Positions 1 to 13,800 of a DNA stretch of 64,000 bases are shown here, in pieces; the first letter of the stretch is position 1, and every line of letters starts with the position of its first letter. Origin of the DNA: Mytilus galloprovincialis (lineage: Eukaryota > Mollusca > Bivalvia > Mytilida > Mytilidae); the NCBI RefSeq assembly GCF_965363235.1, contig NC_134847.1, forward strand, positions 65,100,144 to 65,164,143. Reading direction: 5' to 3'. The position numbers were made by a program, and so were the translations under genes. The notes beneath the pieces are model-generated. The model ran no database searches, had not been told where the DNA came from, and saw nothing but the letters and a program-made list of their open reading frames with translations.

Positions 1-1260
1 TGATTAAATAAAATGCATTTTCCAGAATCCTATGTTCCGTTATAATTTTGAACATAAAATCTTCGAAATTTGGTACATCAACTTCCTACTAGATTTTATT
101 CTGATGTATTACCCGTTTTTTTATTGGCGTTAGCTGAAATTTGAAACAAGTCCTCAACGAAGTATTCAGCAGAGGAACCTGCCTTTATGATTATGAAGAA
201 AATTAATCAAAATTTTGAATATTGTATTATTATCATATAATAAAATCAATTCATATTAAAATGATACGCAATGGGAAGTTCTGATAAAGATAAGCATTTT
301 CAAAGTTTCAAATTAAAAAAACAAACTTTTTCATGATGCAGAATGTAAATAAATCGCATGTCTAGCCACTTTGTCGAAACGTCATTTTTTTCGTTCCTTA
401 GGTGAAATATGTAATATAAATTATAAGAATGTGCATTTATAATACAAAATTAACATATTTAAAAGATACAAACTATAAGTTCATACCAATGGCTAAATGA
501 GTCGAGTGTTGTCACAAACATCATGACCTTACAATTTTTTTCGGAAAGAATTCCCTATGTCTACAGTCGACATTATGTCCAAGGGCGTCATTTAGACGTT
601 TCTGCACAAAGGAGTCTTTTATATGAATACACACTTTCCCGTCTAGGCAGTTTAAAAGATGTCGGGAAATGTTCATTCCAAAAAGGTATGCTGAATCAAA
701 ATAACACTCCGATGAAAAACACACATATAAGGGATAGACCCTTTGTAGACAAGGGAAAAAGGGGGGGGGGGGTTGAACCGTAGGGATAATTTCTTATGGA
801 CAAAAGTGTTCACGCAATTGTAAAACACCTTTATAGATTGGAATCCGAAGAAATATGGTCTTATAAATTTTAAACAAGTATTAAAATACTTATTTGTAAA
901 ATAAAACCATCAGTGCTAAAAAGATAGAGAAAGAGTGGCTTTCAAATAGTCTGAAAACTCGCACAGACACATACAGATATTGGACAAAAAGAGTTCAAAT
1001 AATCATTTTAACTAAAATCATTATTATAAATGATCATAGGACCGATTTTTATGAATAATATATACCATACATTTTTATGTTAAACTTGTAAAAATATGTT
1101 TCAGGTTAATTTTTTTCTTATCGTATATATGTCCCTCCGACAGCAAGAGTTTTCTTAGGAAAGTTTCTTATGAATTTTATTCAAAATAGAATTGAAAACA
1201 TTTGCATTTGTTTTCACAATATGACAGATCAGAATATAATAACGTTCCTTACGAAACTAA

Positions 1261-1425
1261 TTTATAAAATTAATTGAACCCCCCTTTTCCACTTACAGAA
1301 AAAAAAACCTCCCTACATTTGATCAGATTCAAAAGTTCAGAAACGTTATATTGTTCTCATCCCACTTTGAATTTATAAAATAGATTGAACCCCCCTTTTC
1401 CACTTACAGAAAAACCCTCCCTACT
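1261..1425. repeat. Two-copy direct repeat, 111-bp spacing
   Basis: The block tttataaaat ... ttgaacccccc ... cacttacag ... cctccctac at 1261-1315 recurs at 1372-1425. The second copy has a shorter A-run. The sequence between them is not shared. Confidence 0.7.
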
Positions 1426-1890
1426 CCCCCCGATGGACATCTTGAAAGAAAAATCCCGGAATCTATCTGGTTCCGGTTCTAAAATTGTTGTCGCCCCAAT
1501 AGAGGACACCACTATCGCTTCATGACAACGGAAGTGAAAACAGTTGGCAACGATACGCTTGACTCTTTGATATGTTTTAACATTTATGGCACCAATCATT
1601 GTCAACACAGGATAAATACATTTAGATGTCAGGTACATTGTTTGGCTGTTCACATTCATAAACTCCTTTTTATGCTCACTTTATTTACTGTCAATGAAAT
1701 AGTTGCACTAGCCACTACTTTTTTTATATCATATATATAATGTTAAAATTTAAGGCATCAATTGTTACCACAGGATTAATACATTTAAATGTCAGTTTCA
1801 ATGTTTGACACATCACATTTACCCACAACTTATCAGAATCACTTCATTTACAATCATTTGATCATAGTTACAACCTCCTACATAAAGTTC

Positions 1891-2055
1891 AGTGGCGGAT
1901 CCAGAAATTTTCATAAGTGGGGGCCCACTGACTGACCTAAGAGGGGGCCCGCTCCAGTCACGCTTCAGTGATTCCCTATATAAGCAACCAAATTTTTTCC
2001 CAAAAAGGGGGGGCCCGGGCCCCCTGGGCCCCCCCCCCTAAATCCGCCTATGAAG
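1891..2055. repeat. Short repeat with GGCGGAT / ATCCGCC ends
   Basis: It starts with gtggcggatccagaaatt and ends with ccctaaatccgcctatga, giving inverted termini of about 7-10 bp around C- and G-runs. Related pieces are at 12150-12275 and near 27660-27795. It looks like a small non-autonomous DNA element; no clean target duplication is visible. Confidence 0.5.
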
Positions 2056-2747
2056 TTAATGCAAGATGCAGAGTATGTGATAACTATATAATAATTTCTA
2101 TAAAGTTTAATCTATTATCAATATACCATTTTGCTACTGGGGATTCTGTGACCCTTGAGTTGACCCAAAAATTAGAAACACTTGAACTACTGATGTGAAA
2201 CAACAACCTTTCTTGCAACATGCAACACTTTTAGAAAACGTCTGAGCAGAAATAGAATACATACATGTATATAAATATTCATAAGGAATCTATATTTGAA
2301 CATCTTTGATTTACGTATCTCAAAGACTAAATCATCATACTTTTTGTGATCAGTTATACCAAATTTTTGGTGATTACCATGATTACTGTTTTATATATTA
2401 ACAAGAGATGCATCATGCAAGGTATGATGATGTCAATAGGATCTTAACTTTAAATTAAGAGACAAAAGCAATTGATGTCAATTAGAGATTACCAACTATA
2501 GACAGGTGTCTTTTATTTTAGTTTATAATATGAACCTAAACATATAATATATCTTAATTGAAAAGAGGTTGGATTTGAGGGTCAAAATATATTTGTATTT
2601 TGCATCTCTCTGTGATATAGTTTCCTGTAGACTGTAGTAAGAAAATTTCATGTTACCAACTATGAACCAATATTGTTCAAGGATATAGTTTTTATGTACT
2701 AAATGGAATTATATTTTAAACTATATATATTTTTTTTATTTCCCAGG

Positions 2748-2877
2748 ATGTCATCTGCAGCTGTCATGCCAATCTTTTTACCTGACTCTCAGGGTGCACC
2801 TTTAACAGAGAGACCTTCTGTTAAAAACAGTGGAAACAGACTTAGATCCGGGCGGAATGGTCCTCCATCTTCTCTCG
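2748..2877 (+). CDS. EFCAB6: EFCAB6 coding exon 1 (start codon exon)
   Basis: The start codon at 2748 follows a pyrimidine-rich tract ending in cag at 2744-2746, so the exon probably opens with a single untranslated base and an earlier noncoding exon is likely. The 43 residues are low complexity, rich in S, P, R and G, with no signal peptide. A donor GT at 2878 leaves one base of a split glycine codon that exon 2 completes. Confidence 0.75.
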
Positions 2878-5800
2878 GTAATTAAAAATAAGGCATTGGT
2901 ATACAGTATACACTTATTAAAGTAAAAAATGGTGACTAAAATACTGTAAAAAATATGAGATGCAACAGCTACAATATTTGTAACTGCACCATTCACATCA
3001 TACCTCTTGAAAAATAAAGGAAATACGAATAAGCATATTGTCTGCATAAGGTGTCTTGCTACAAATTTCGAAATATAATCTTTTGAAGTAACCAAATTCA
3101 CAAAGCATTTGTTCTGCTTTTTTAATAGCCATTTAAGTCATATATATACAATTGTGTTTATATGTTTTATCGTTTGTTGATGTTCTTCACAGCATTGTAA
3201 ATTTTCTGTTTTATTTTTAGGTTCTCCAAGCTCTGTTCAATCTCCTAATGCCAGTCTATCTAGTATAGAGATAGAGGCTTTAATGAGAGAGAAGGTGAGG
3301 ACCAAACACCAAGACATAATGCAGGTATGAAACACTTTGTTGTTGTGTGCTTTAATGAGTGAAAATATTGCCTAACTAAACTGTCTGCACCTGTAATTGA
3401 ACAAATGTATAAAAAGGATTATAAGGTTCACAGGGGAGCCATGTTGTCAACATTTAAAGGAAAATTGGAAAATAAAGAACTAAATTGATACTTCTTAACC
3501 AGGATGTCATAATTGTGCTTTTAATGATAATAATCATGATTGATTTGCTCCTCAAAAACTGACTATAATGTGAAAAAAATTGGCTCATATATGTTTCTCA
3601 GCAATTATATCTTTCTACAGCAAAGTACGTTTAGTCCATGGTTGTAGCCAGCATTTTTTAAGAAGTGACAACCTTTACAATGGTATGCATTTAAAGAGCA
3701 TATCTAGATAAAAAATAAGTTTTAATATTTGTGAAGCTATCATATCATTTGAAATAATCTATAAACAGAATAAAGTGGTAAATTTTGATTTACAAAATTT
3801 TGATTTACAAAATTTTGATTTACAAAATTTTGGATTAGAATCGGTAAAAAAATGGAAGATAACAAATTTCAAATTAATGGACATCCTTTACCAAACATAA
3901 GTAAAATAAATAAATATATTTTTTTCTCTCTCACCATCTAACTGAAACAACTTACTTGAGTAAACACATGAAAAGTAGGATTTTTACTGCTATTCAGATA
4001 TTGGTGCTAGAAAAAATTCAGGAATTTTACAAATAATTTCCTTTGTCTGGGTTAAGATATATAATGTAAACTTTTTTTTTATTCTTGAATTAAGATTATC
4101 ATATCTGAGCTTATAATAAATATCTGTCGTGTGTTTGTACAGCATGTACAGGTAGCCAACTATATACACACATATAGATTGCACTGTTGGTCACAGTTTT
4201 GTCACATTGCAGTCCTGTATGATACACCACATAAACCAGGAATGTAGGAATTTTTGTTGATTTAAACTGTATTGTCAACATTCATATGGAATTTGGGGTC
4301 TGACATATATATACATGCACTATAAGTATAAACAAATTAGGTTTTTTATTTAACTGTACATCGATATCCAACAAGTTCAAATTATTAATTACTTTTTCTG
4401 GTTCTTAGTCAGCGTACTTCAGTTTTCAACTTTCAAGTAAACATTTTTCATTGTTAACAAGTATGAAGTATAAGTACTTTTATATTTCATATGTATTAAT
4501 GTCAAAGTCTTATCCTGTAGTCTATATATATTTCATACAAAATTATCTTTGTACATGTACAAATCAACTATTGTTCAGTTTAACCCATATCCTAAAGACT
4601 GTTTCTTCAGAAAGTTAACTATATTAATAACAATGATATGTATATATATTTAAATTACCTTAACTAACAGAGAAATATTAATCTAATTTTCTAAACTAAT
4701 TTAACATTCCTTTTCAAAGCACAAAAAAGAAAATTCCAGTGCACATATAGACATATGTATTGGTCACTTTTCACTATATACTTTATAAAACTATATATTT
4801 GTTCAAAATATCCCTTTGGTCATTTTTATCTTCTTACGGAAGTACAACTTGAAGCAGCATTATCATGCCCTTAGGTTGTAATTAAGTTATAAATTTGATT
4901 CAGAGTTTTTATATTTTGATGATATATTTACACAAAAGTATATTATTTTGCCCTGAAAATTTCTGTATGTTTTAACTAAATTACACCAAGGGAAGACAAA
5001 TACAATTGGAGACCAAAATAATGACTAAATAGATTTTTAGACAATCCTACGTCTGCATGTGTTTGTTAAATCCAACCATAAACAACTTATAAATTTATTT
5101 TTTTGATTGAGAGTGACAAAATATTTATGTCTGTGCACTGTGAATTCCGTTATTCCCAACCTTGATTGTTTCTATTTCTGTTTTCAGGCCTTTATGACCT
5201 ATGATATTGAAAACAATGGGGGTGTAACAAAAGGAGAATTTAGAAGGGTATTAGAATCCTTTTGTTTCCCCATGACCACTGAACAGTACGATGCGGTCGT
5301 GGCAAAGGTATCATACGCGGCCTGCAGTGTGTAGTGGTGTGATGGCTATTCACCTTCAGCACTTGGTGTACTTCACGATTTCTGGTTGTAGCTTTATTTA
5401 CACATTTTATATTAAAACACCTTCTAATTTTGTACGACACATTTCTATTTTTTGCAATACCTTTGTTTTACACCTTGCCATATAACCATTTTTGTGATAT
5501 TTTTCTGTGCGAAATTGAAGCTGTCATATAAGTTTATCTTATCCTGCAGTCTGCATATTTTTCATACAAAAAAAATTACTGTTTGAAATTTAATATCACC
5601 AAACACATATCACTTATCTTTTTGAAACTTTTTATATTTTGATTTATATATGCTTCTGATTAAATTAAGTGTGATTTTAAATGCCATACTGATTTATAAA
5701 GCTTCAAAAATTATAAGGCTTCTCCATTTTGCATGTTTTTAACTGTTGTACATTTTGTCCTAGCTATTCACTCCAAACTTTGAAAATATACTTTTTATTG

Positions 5801-7817
5801 TCGTAATGCTTTCAAACTTAATAGATATTGGAATACGATGTCAGTTATTTGTTAAATATATTTTTATTTTATTTTGAAGTAGAGTAAAATCACTGATGTA
5901 TATTATTAATGATCTTTTTACATATAAAGTCAAATTTTTCAATAAATTGCAATCATTTATTTTTCATGCATGCATGTTCATCCAAATTTAATGTTTAATT
6001 TTGATATGGCATTAATAAAACTGCATGATAGCACATTTAACATTTGACTGATTTTTCAATTTGAAGTTTAGGTTTTTTAAGTCTAACAACTAATTCTCTT
6101 ATAGCATGTTGGATAAAATATAAAAGCAGCTTTTCATTTCTAATATTAATCAGTGAGATAATAATGTGTGGAATTATAATCTTGAATTTTAAATAAATAA
6201 GAAACTGACATCATATTGTTCTTCTAAATTTGATACAAACTTTTCCCCTTTTTAGCTATTAAATGTGCTATTAGAGCATCTAGGTATAGTTAACTTTAGG
6301 TGATAGGCCAGGTATAAATTAGTTAGTGATGCCCAAATCCACAGTTTTTTTAATTAAAACATTACCTTGTTTAATATAGTTTTAGGGGTTTGTTTATTTA
6401 TTTAGATGTAGGCCAGAATATTTATAAAAAAAGCTTTAAATGAATTTAATCCATGGTAATTTGTTTCACATTTTCCCTCTTTTAATGTAAATGACAATTA
6501 TTTTATTTGGATCAAATTTTCAGATTTAAAGGTTGCTGCAGATGTTTAAAGTTCTTGTCAAATGCATAAACTGTCTTAAATGTTGTCAAAATGATATTGA
6601 TCAATTATTATTGAACATTCAAAATTCAAAACCTTAATTTAAATAGACAATTAAGCAAGATGAGCCTATCTAGATATCTCTGTTTGATAAATTATTTAAA
6701 TGGTTACATGTCTTTTTGCAGTTTAACTGAGCAGCTAAAATATGATTAGATTCTTATGATAAATGTTAGACAGGATTTAAATAGAAACAAAAGATTTTAA
6801 CTTATCACCAATGGTTTTTGAAAATAGATTATAATACATTATGTTGGAACTTGGATGACAGGGTCATGTAGAATTTTTATAAATGCTTTTATTAAAAAAA
6901 AAATAGTATTTAAATACATCTTGAGGGTTGTATAAAATATACATGTTTTTATTCTTAAGTATTGTTTAAGTCAAAAGAAAAGAAAACTAGTAGAGCAAGA
7001 CAAAGTTAGAAATAGAATAATATGGCTTCATTATTTTTTTTACCCCAAATCACAACTTCATGGACTCACCCATCAAATGTTGTCTTATTCACAAATTTTT
7101 TAAAGTAGTTTAAAAGTTGTGATGAAAGGGTTTTAAAACAAGTATAAATGCACAATATGAAGGCATAATATACATTACATATTCCAAAAATAATCTTATT
7201 AAGGGAAATGACTGCCTTGGTTATTATAGACTTCAAACTAAAACATAATTTCATGTTATAAGATATGACTATATATATTACAACTTATAATAAACATGCA
7301 CATTATGTAATTTGTTTCTAATTTTGTAGGTTGAAAAGAACTCTAATAACACTGTGAAGTATGGTGACTTCCTGAACAAGTTTTATGGTCAACACAGACC
7401 TCCTACCTCACAGAGTAGGATTGTTGGATTCCAGAAGTAAGTTTGGGTAGAATCTTATTTTCTTTTCTTCAGAGCATTTTATATTTTATCAATATATTGT
7501 AAAAGAATGAATATAAATAACAACAAAATCCATGCACACAATTGGAAAAAAACCAAGACCATTAATTTCATTTAAAATTACTAGTACTACATTTGTATTT
7601 AACAATGCTCTAGCTTGTTTAGGCACTTCAAATTCTGTACTGAGGCTAAAGAAACAATCCTTTGGTGCTTTTCAAGAGGTGTTTGTACAAAAATGTTACA
7701 ATGATATTTTTGTCAGTCAGAAAATTTAAATTTGAATTTATAGTTTAAAACTTATTTAGCTAGATTATGACTGCTGTTTATTACCATTGGCTTCAGAATT
7801 GGTTATGTATCTCTTTT

Positions 7818-7856
<39 letters not shown>

Positions 7857-10800
7857 TTGTTGAATTAAAAAAAATCCAATCTCCTTCTCAAAGTAAAGAA
7901 TTGAACGCTTTTTTATGATGTGAGTTGTATTATTGATATCTCTCAAATTATTACTATATATCTATCAACATGGAGGAACAGTAATATTAATGTATTTTAC
8001 AGGATGATGTTACCACCTTCATCTGCCAGAGAGATCAACGTTGACATGATAGAAAAGATGCTGAGGGATAAGGTAATAATGTCACATTGTAAACTTATAA
8101 TAAAAATGTTGGTTTTTGTTTTGTTTTGTTGTCATGCCTGCCTTTAAATTAAAGATTTTAACCAGAAATGAGGGCCTCCTGTTGTTTGTCAAGAACAAAC
8201 TTGGAGAAATAAAAAAACAGTGAAATTGACGTTTTCTCTGATTTCCTGCTTCAAGTACTCTTAATCTGTTATTTGAAATCCTGCCTGGGGTTATTTGAGT
8301 TTTGGGTTAAAACCTTTGTACTATTCACACCAAATTTGGTACTGAATTAAAAGTTTTTAAGTCACCAAAAAAACTTAAAAGCATACAATGGGAGATAACT
8401 CTAATTGTACCTAATTGATAACACCTTGTTCAAGATTGCTTCCCCTTGTTACTTCATTTCTCCTTTTTAGTTGTGAATTAAAATATTTTCATTCATTTAG
8501 TATTATTTTCCAGATAAGTGGGAATGTGAAGCCTGTTATAAAAGCCTTACAGTTATTTGACTACAACAGGGATGGCAAGATCCAGCGACATGAAATGAGA
8601 CGTGTGATAGAAAACTATTGCTTTAAACTGAATGATCAACAGTTTGATAAGTAGGTTTATTTTGAAGAACCTATCTATATAAAAACCAGGAGATGTGGTA
8701 TGATTGCTGATGTGACAACTATATCTATCAAAATTTAAATCAAATGGATGTAAGCAAATACAGGCAACTGTACTAACTTCAACAATAAGAAGAAAACTCA
8801 CCATACTGTATACTCGTACTATAAAAGGCCAGACATGAAAAATATGAAACAATTCAGTAAACTTACAGCCTAATTTATAACAATTTACCCAAAAAAAAGA
8901 AATATGACAGACACGAATCTATGTTTTCCCTAAAAGACGATTTTAAATGAATGAACAGGAAAACAAAAAAACCTTATCATTAGAATTACTTTTATTGCTG
9001 TTTTTCATCTTGAACCTTATAGGGATATTTTCAAAATTTGGTGAAACATCCATGCATCACAGATAGATCAAGATATGGTCTTGCTGTTAGGAACTGTTGA
9101 TTCCAATGTATTAAAGCTACACATTGATTAAATTTCTTTGGTTAACGTGAAATCTGCTAACAATCATTGTTATTCAGGTTGCGCAGCGTTATTGTACTAT
9201 AATGTCTGTTCTAGATTATCTGTTTTTTTTTGTGGGCTTAACTGTTGACAAAAACACCATATTTACATTTATCCATGCTACACATCTAATGACAGTATTG
9301 TCAGTTTTTCCCAACTTAAAAAACTAAACACAAATTTGGATTCCTAATTTCACACATGTAGTACTGAAATGGTAAAGACATCAGTTCTGTTTATAAAATT
9401 TTCTTTCTTTTATTGGATTATATACTTTTGCTGAATTATAGCTAGGTTTTAAAACTCACCTAAGCAATTTTGCCTTTAAACAGTAAATAGTTTCATTATG
9501 TTTTTTACAGATTGTGGCAGAGATATGATTTTCACCACACTGGTATGGTGAATTACAAAGAATTTTTACACAGATTAGGTATAGCTGTAGCCAATCAAAT
9601 AAGACCATTACCCGACAATGCTAAAGGAGGTAAGTTATGATGTCTTGTTTCATTCTTACATGCATTTTGAAAAACTTTTCTGGATGTGTCAATTACATAT
9701 CACAATTGAATCACTTTGTCAGCAATATTCTGAATAAAAAAGTGAAAATTGCCATAATGTTTCTTTTCATTATAAAATTTTTGTTTACTGTGGCCACCAA
9801 ATAAGAATTTATGGTTTATAAAATGCACTCTTATATTTTACTGGAAAAATGTTGAATGTAATCATAGAATTTGACCATCAGACACAAAAGAAATTCAAAC
9901 TTAGTTTTTTTTTTTAATCAGATGAGTCCAATATCAAAAAGCTTTTGTTTTACATGTAGTTATAAATAAGAATTTTTGAAAGTTTTCAGTTCTAAAATTT
10001 AAGATAAATTCATCAGTTTTTTTTTTTAATGAGTTGTATTTTTACAATCTGAAAGTCCAACTTTGTTAACCATTGAGCTCTTTAGTGCATCTTGGTTTAT
10101 AATTTGACCCAAAATAAGCGATGTCCAATTTCAAGTTTCACAGACATTTTGAATTATCACATGCACTTTAAGATGTTGGTCTCACAGAAGTCCTTGCAAC
10201 ACAGTATCTGAATTGTATGAGTGAATCTTTTTCAGTCTTGACTGCCACAGAAACCAGGTGAAGTGTTAATCACTGAAGCATGTACTTCATTGTTTATCAT
10301 ACATATTGCATGTTTATAGCATTCACTTTATGCCTTAACGGAACATTTTAAGAAGTTGTAAATCTTATTTGACGTATATGAAGAATAAAATTGATGTCCA
10401 ATTTGAACAAAATTAATTGAAAGTACGATATTGTTTATGTTGTATAGTCCACACAAATGTTTAAAATTATTGATCAAACCTTGAAAATGTCACACAACTA
10501 TTACCCTTTCCTATCATTTTGGTGTAATTCTGTTGTCTAATGGAATTGAACATTTTCAGTTATAAAATCTGTGATATTTGGTCCAAAGTGTATTACTTTT
10601 GAAGACTGGTGATTATTATGATAACATGATAAGTTATTGAGAGATAGGCATGTTTATACACTAGCTGTCAGGTTATGTGATTTTAGAAAAAAGCATGTTT
10701 ACACTGTTCGGTCACATGGCTATTGCATGTTATTTTTTCACCTGATTTTTGTATAAAAATTTGAAATCACTAAATGAAAAGGTCATTGTTTTGAGAGAAC

Positions 10801-13800
10801 GAAGATTTTTTTTAACTGACAATAAAAAAATCTTGGGAAAGTAGAATTTGAACATTTGTTTAGCATGAGGGATAAGAAACAAATCAACTTTTTGAATAAA
10901 TATATGAGCTTATTTTTGCTATCATTTTAATACAAGTTTAAATGTTAATTTTTGATAATTATTGAACATTGGCACACAAAAGAATTGTCACCAGAGTGAT
11001 ATCATAGGAAGAATTCATAAATTTAGTATTTGAGGGGATTGTAGTTGATTTAATTCTATTGATGCTTTACAATAGGCAGTGCCTTTCTTTGAATGATTTC
11101 ATTTACCATCTAAAGGATTGTAACACAGATTATGATATTTAATAAAAAAAATATGTCGAAATACCAGAATTATTTGAGAACTTTTGGTTTAGTAAAAGAT
11201 CTTATCCAAATAATTAACTAAATTGGACTTGTTACACTTAATATCTTGGATTGTTTACACCATATTTTTAGTAGTAGAATTGTACATCATACACAATGCT
11301 CTATTTCTTTATACAAATCATCAAACATGGAATTGTTTCTTTAATTCTGGGTTGTTCCGATTTTAAACAAGGTAAATGTGGTGATCATTATTTGTTTTTT
11401 CTTCAGCCTTAGTATGGCAACAGCAGCAGGGACCACAACAGTCAGGAAAACACTTTAAACAGAGGAGAGATGATGAAATGGCCTTACAGAAAATGAACTT
11501 TAATCAGATAGAACTAGAATTCAGAAACAGGGTAAATATATTGCCAGTGATCATTTTCAAATTTAATTTCTTAGAAATTCACACAAACAAATCTGCATGA
11601 TGAGGCTGTTATTAACACTTTTAATTTGTTAAAATGAACTCTATTGTGTTGCAGATATATATTGAAAAATAAGGCTTTTGGAATTTGGTGTGACTGAGGC
11701 AGTTGTCTGGATTTACCTCCATCAGCAACACTCAAATTCAAAATTAAGAAATCTAAGGATGTATGAATACTTATATACATGAGGAGACAATATTACAAAA
11801 AGGGGAAATAAAAAAAGTCAAATCTACACATGAATATGCTATTTCATCTGTAATCTTTGGGTTCTTTTTGAAATTTTACACTTGTTAATTTTACTTAGTT
11901 TTTTTATATATTTTGTAGATGAGAGTAAACCACTTGAATCTGAAGAAAATATTTTTATCATTTGACCGACATTTAGATGGATTCATTAACTTGGATGATT
12001 TGAAGTCCATTCTGATCCAGTTCACAATCCCTATGTCTGATCAGTTGTTTACACAGCTCATGGAAAGGTAAGCATGGTCTAAGAAGTTAATGATATCACA
12101 ATATTATTTCATGTTACATTGGCCAAAAAATCTGTTTCTTGCCTCTCTTACCAGGGGCAGATCCAGCCATTTTAAAAAGGGGGGTTCCAACTATATGTCC
12201 CCATTCAAATGCATTGATCGTCCAAAAAAAGGGGGTTCCAACCCCCGGAACCCTCCCCTGGATCCACCACTGCTTACTGCCATTAATGTTCATGCCAACT
12301 CTAAACCTTTCCCTATTTGGTCAATTTAAAAAAAAAAGTTCCCTCTTATTTTTCTTTAACTTTCTACAATCAATAGAAGATTAAGATTTTCCATCCTTTT
12401 TAAAATCACTGTTCTCATAGAAAATAAGTAAAACCATCTTGAAGCAGTGGAAAAAAATCTCTGATAAAAATATTAAACCTAGTGTACTTAAAAACCCAAA
12501 GCATACATATAAAATTAAAAATAAAGTTACAGATAGCTACCCATTTAATAATATCTTTTAAAAACCCTTTAGAAGCTTTAAATGAATAACGAGTTGCAAG
12601 AAAATATGCATATCCATCTGGAGTTATTCATTTGTGTTTTCATTTTAGATGTGGTGTGAGAGGAAGCACCAAGATATCATGGGAAGCTTTTCTAGATAAG
12701 TTCCAAGATGCTCAATCCAATGGGAATGGACAAACACTGCCAATTAAACCTGCTCACAAGTATGTATTGTCTTATACAGTGGTTAATAATATGTAGTGTT
12801 TCACTATACTAGAACAGGCACATTTAAGGTGGTACCAAACACATTGACTAAAACTAATTTGGCTCGTTTAATTTTCATTAAATTTACTTTGACAAAAATA
12901 TGAAATTTCAAAAACTTGAACCACATACAGAAAAATTTCATTGGCTATATTGCAGTTTGAAAAACACTTATTTTGATCATTGAGAAGTTTAATATTTCCT
13001 AAACAATACATTGTAAATTAAACATTCAGCAGATTTGTACACAGTTATCTCCCTGTAGTGTAATTTACCACCTTTATGTCTGACAAGTTGTAATAAAAAA
13101 TATTTATATATAAGTGCTATCAAGATAATAAATTTAAAAGTTTCTTAAGAAATAGCATATTTTATTGATGTCAAATTAATTTAAGAAGACCTGTTAAAAA
13201 TTAGCTACAAAATAATTTGGCAGGAAAGCATTTTTTTGACTACTACTTAGTCTACTGACAAACCTTAATTTTTTGTTGCTCTTTCACATTTGTTACATAT
13301 TGCACAGAATTCTTATGTCTTTTGATATGATTTCCAGTATGACTCTCAATATCAGAAAAAATAATACATATTTAAAATGAGCTTGTTTTAAGTAAAACTT
13401 ATTTTGTGAACATGCATCCATATTTATTGTTGTAGATTTAACCCAATCAGAGAAGGTATGAAGACTATAGAGGTAGAAGATATTTGGAGGCTTTTGTACA
13501 AACATGTACAGAACCATTACCCATCATTGAAACAGGCTTTCCTGGAAATTGATGCTGTAAGTTTTTTAAATTGTAACTTGGAGGTATTTGTTTGAAATTT
13601 TTTAGGAAATCAATTTTTATAAAGTAAATCATTCAAAACATTTGAGTCACTGACTTAATTTTACAATTCTTATACATGATATTTTAATAGCTCAATATTT
13701 TTTGTTCATAATTTGGTCACTATGACCTACATTTTTCATTTGGACATCCTAGATAAAATTTTGTGTTAAAAGTCCATTTCTCGAAAATCTTAATACTTCA

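Larger units (their letters stand above)
1..2746. other. Upstream noncoding region of EFCAB6
   Basis: I see no coding exon here. The region holds a g-run at about 766-776, a tandem-like duplication (1261-1315 and 1372-1425) and a small repeat at about 1891-2055. A 5' UTR exon and promoter of EFCAB6 must lie here or further left, but I cannot place them. Confidence 0.5.
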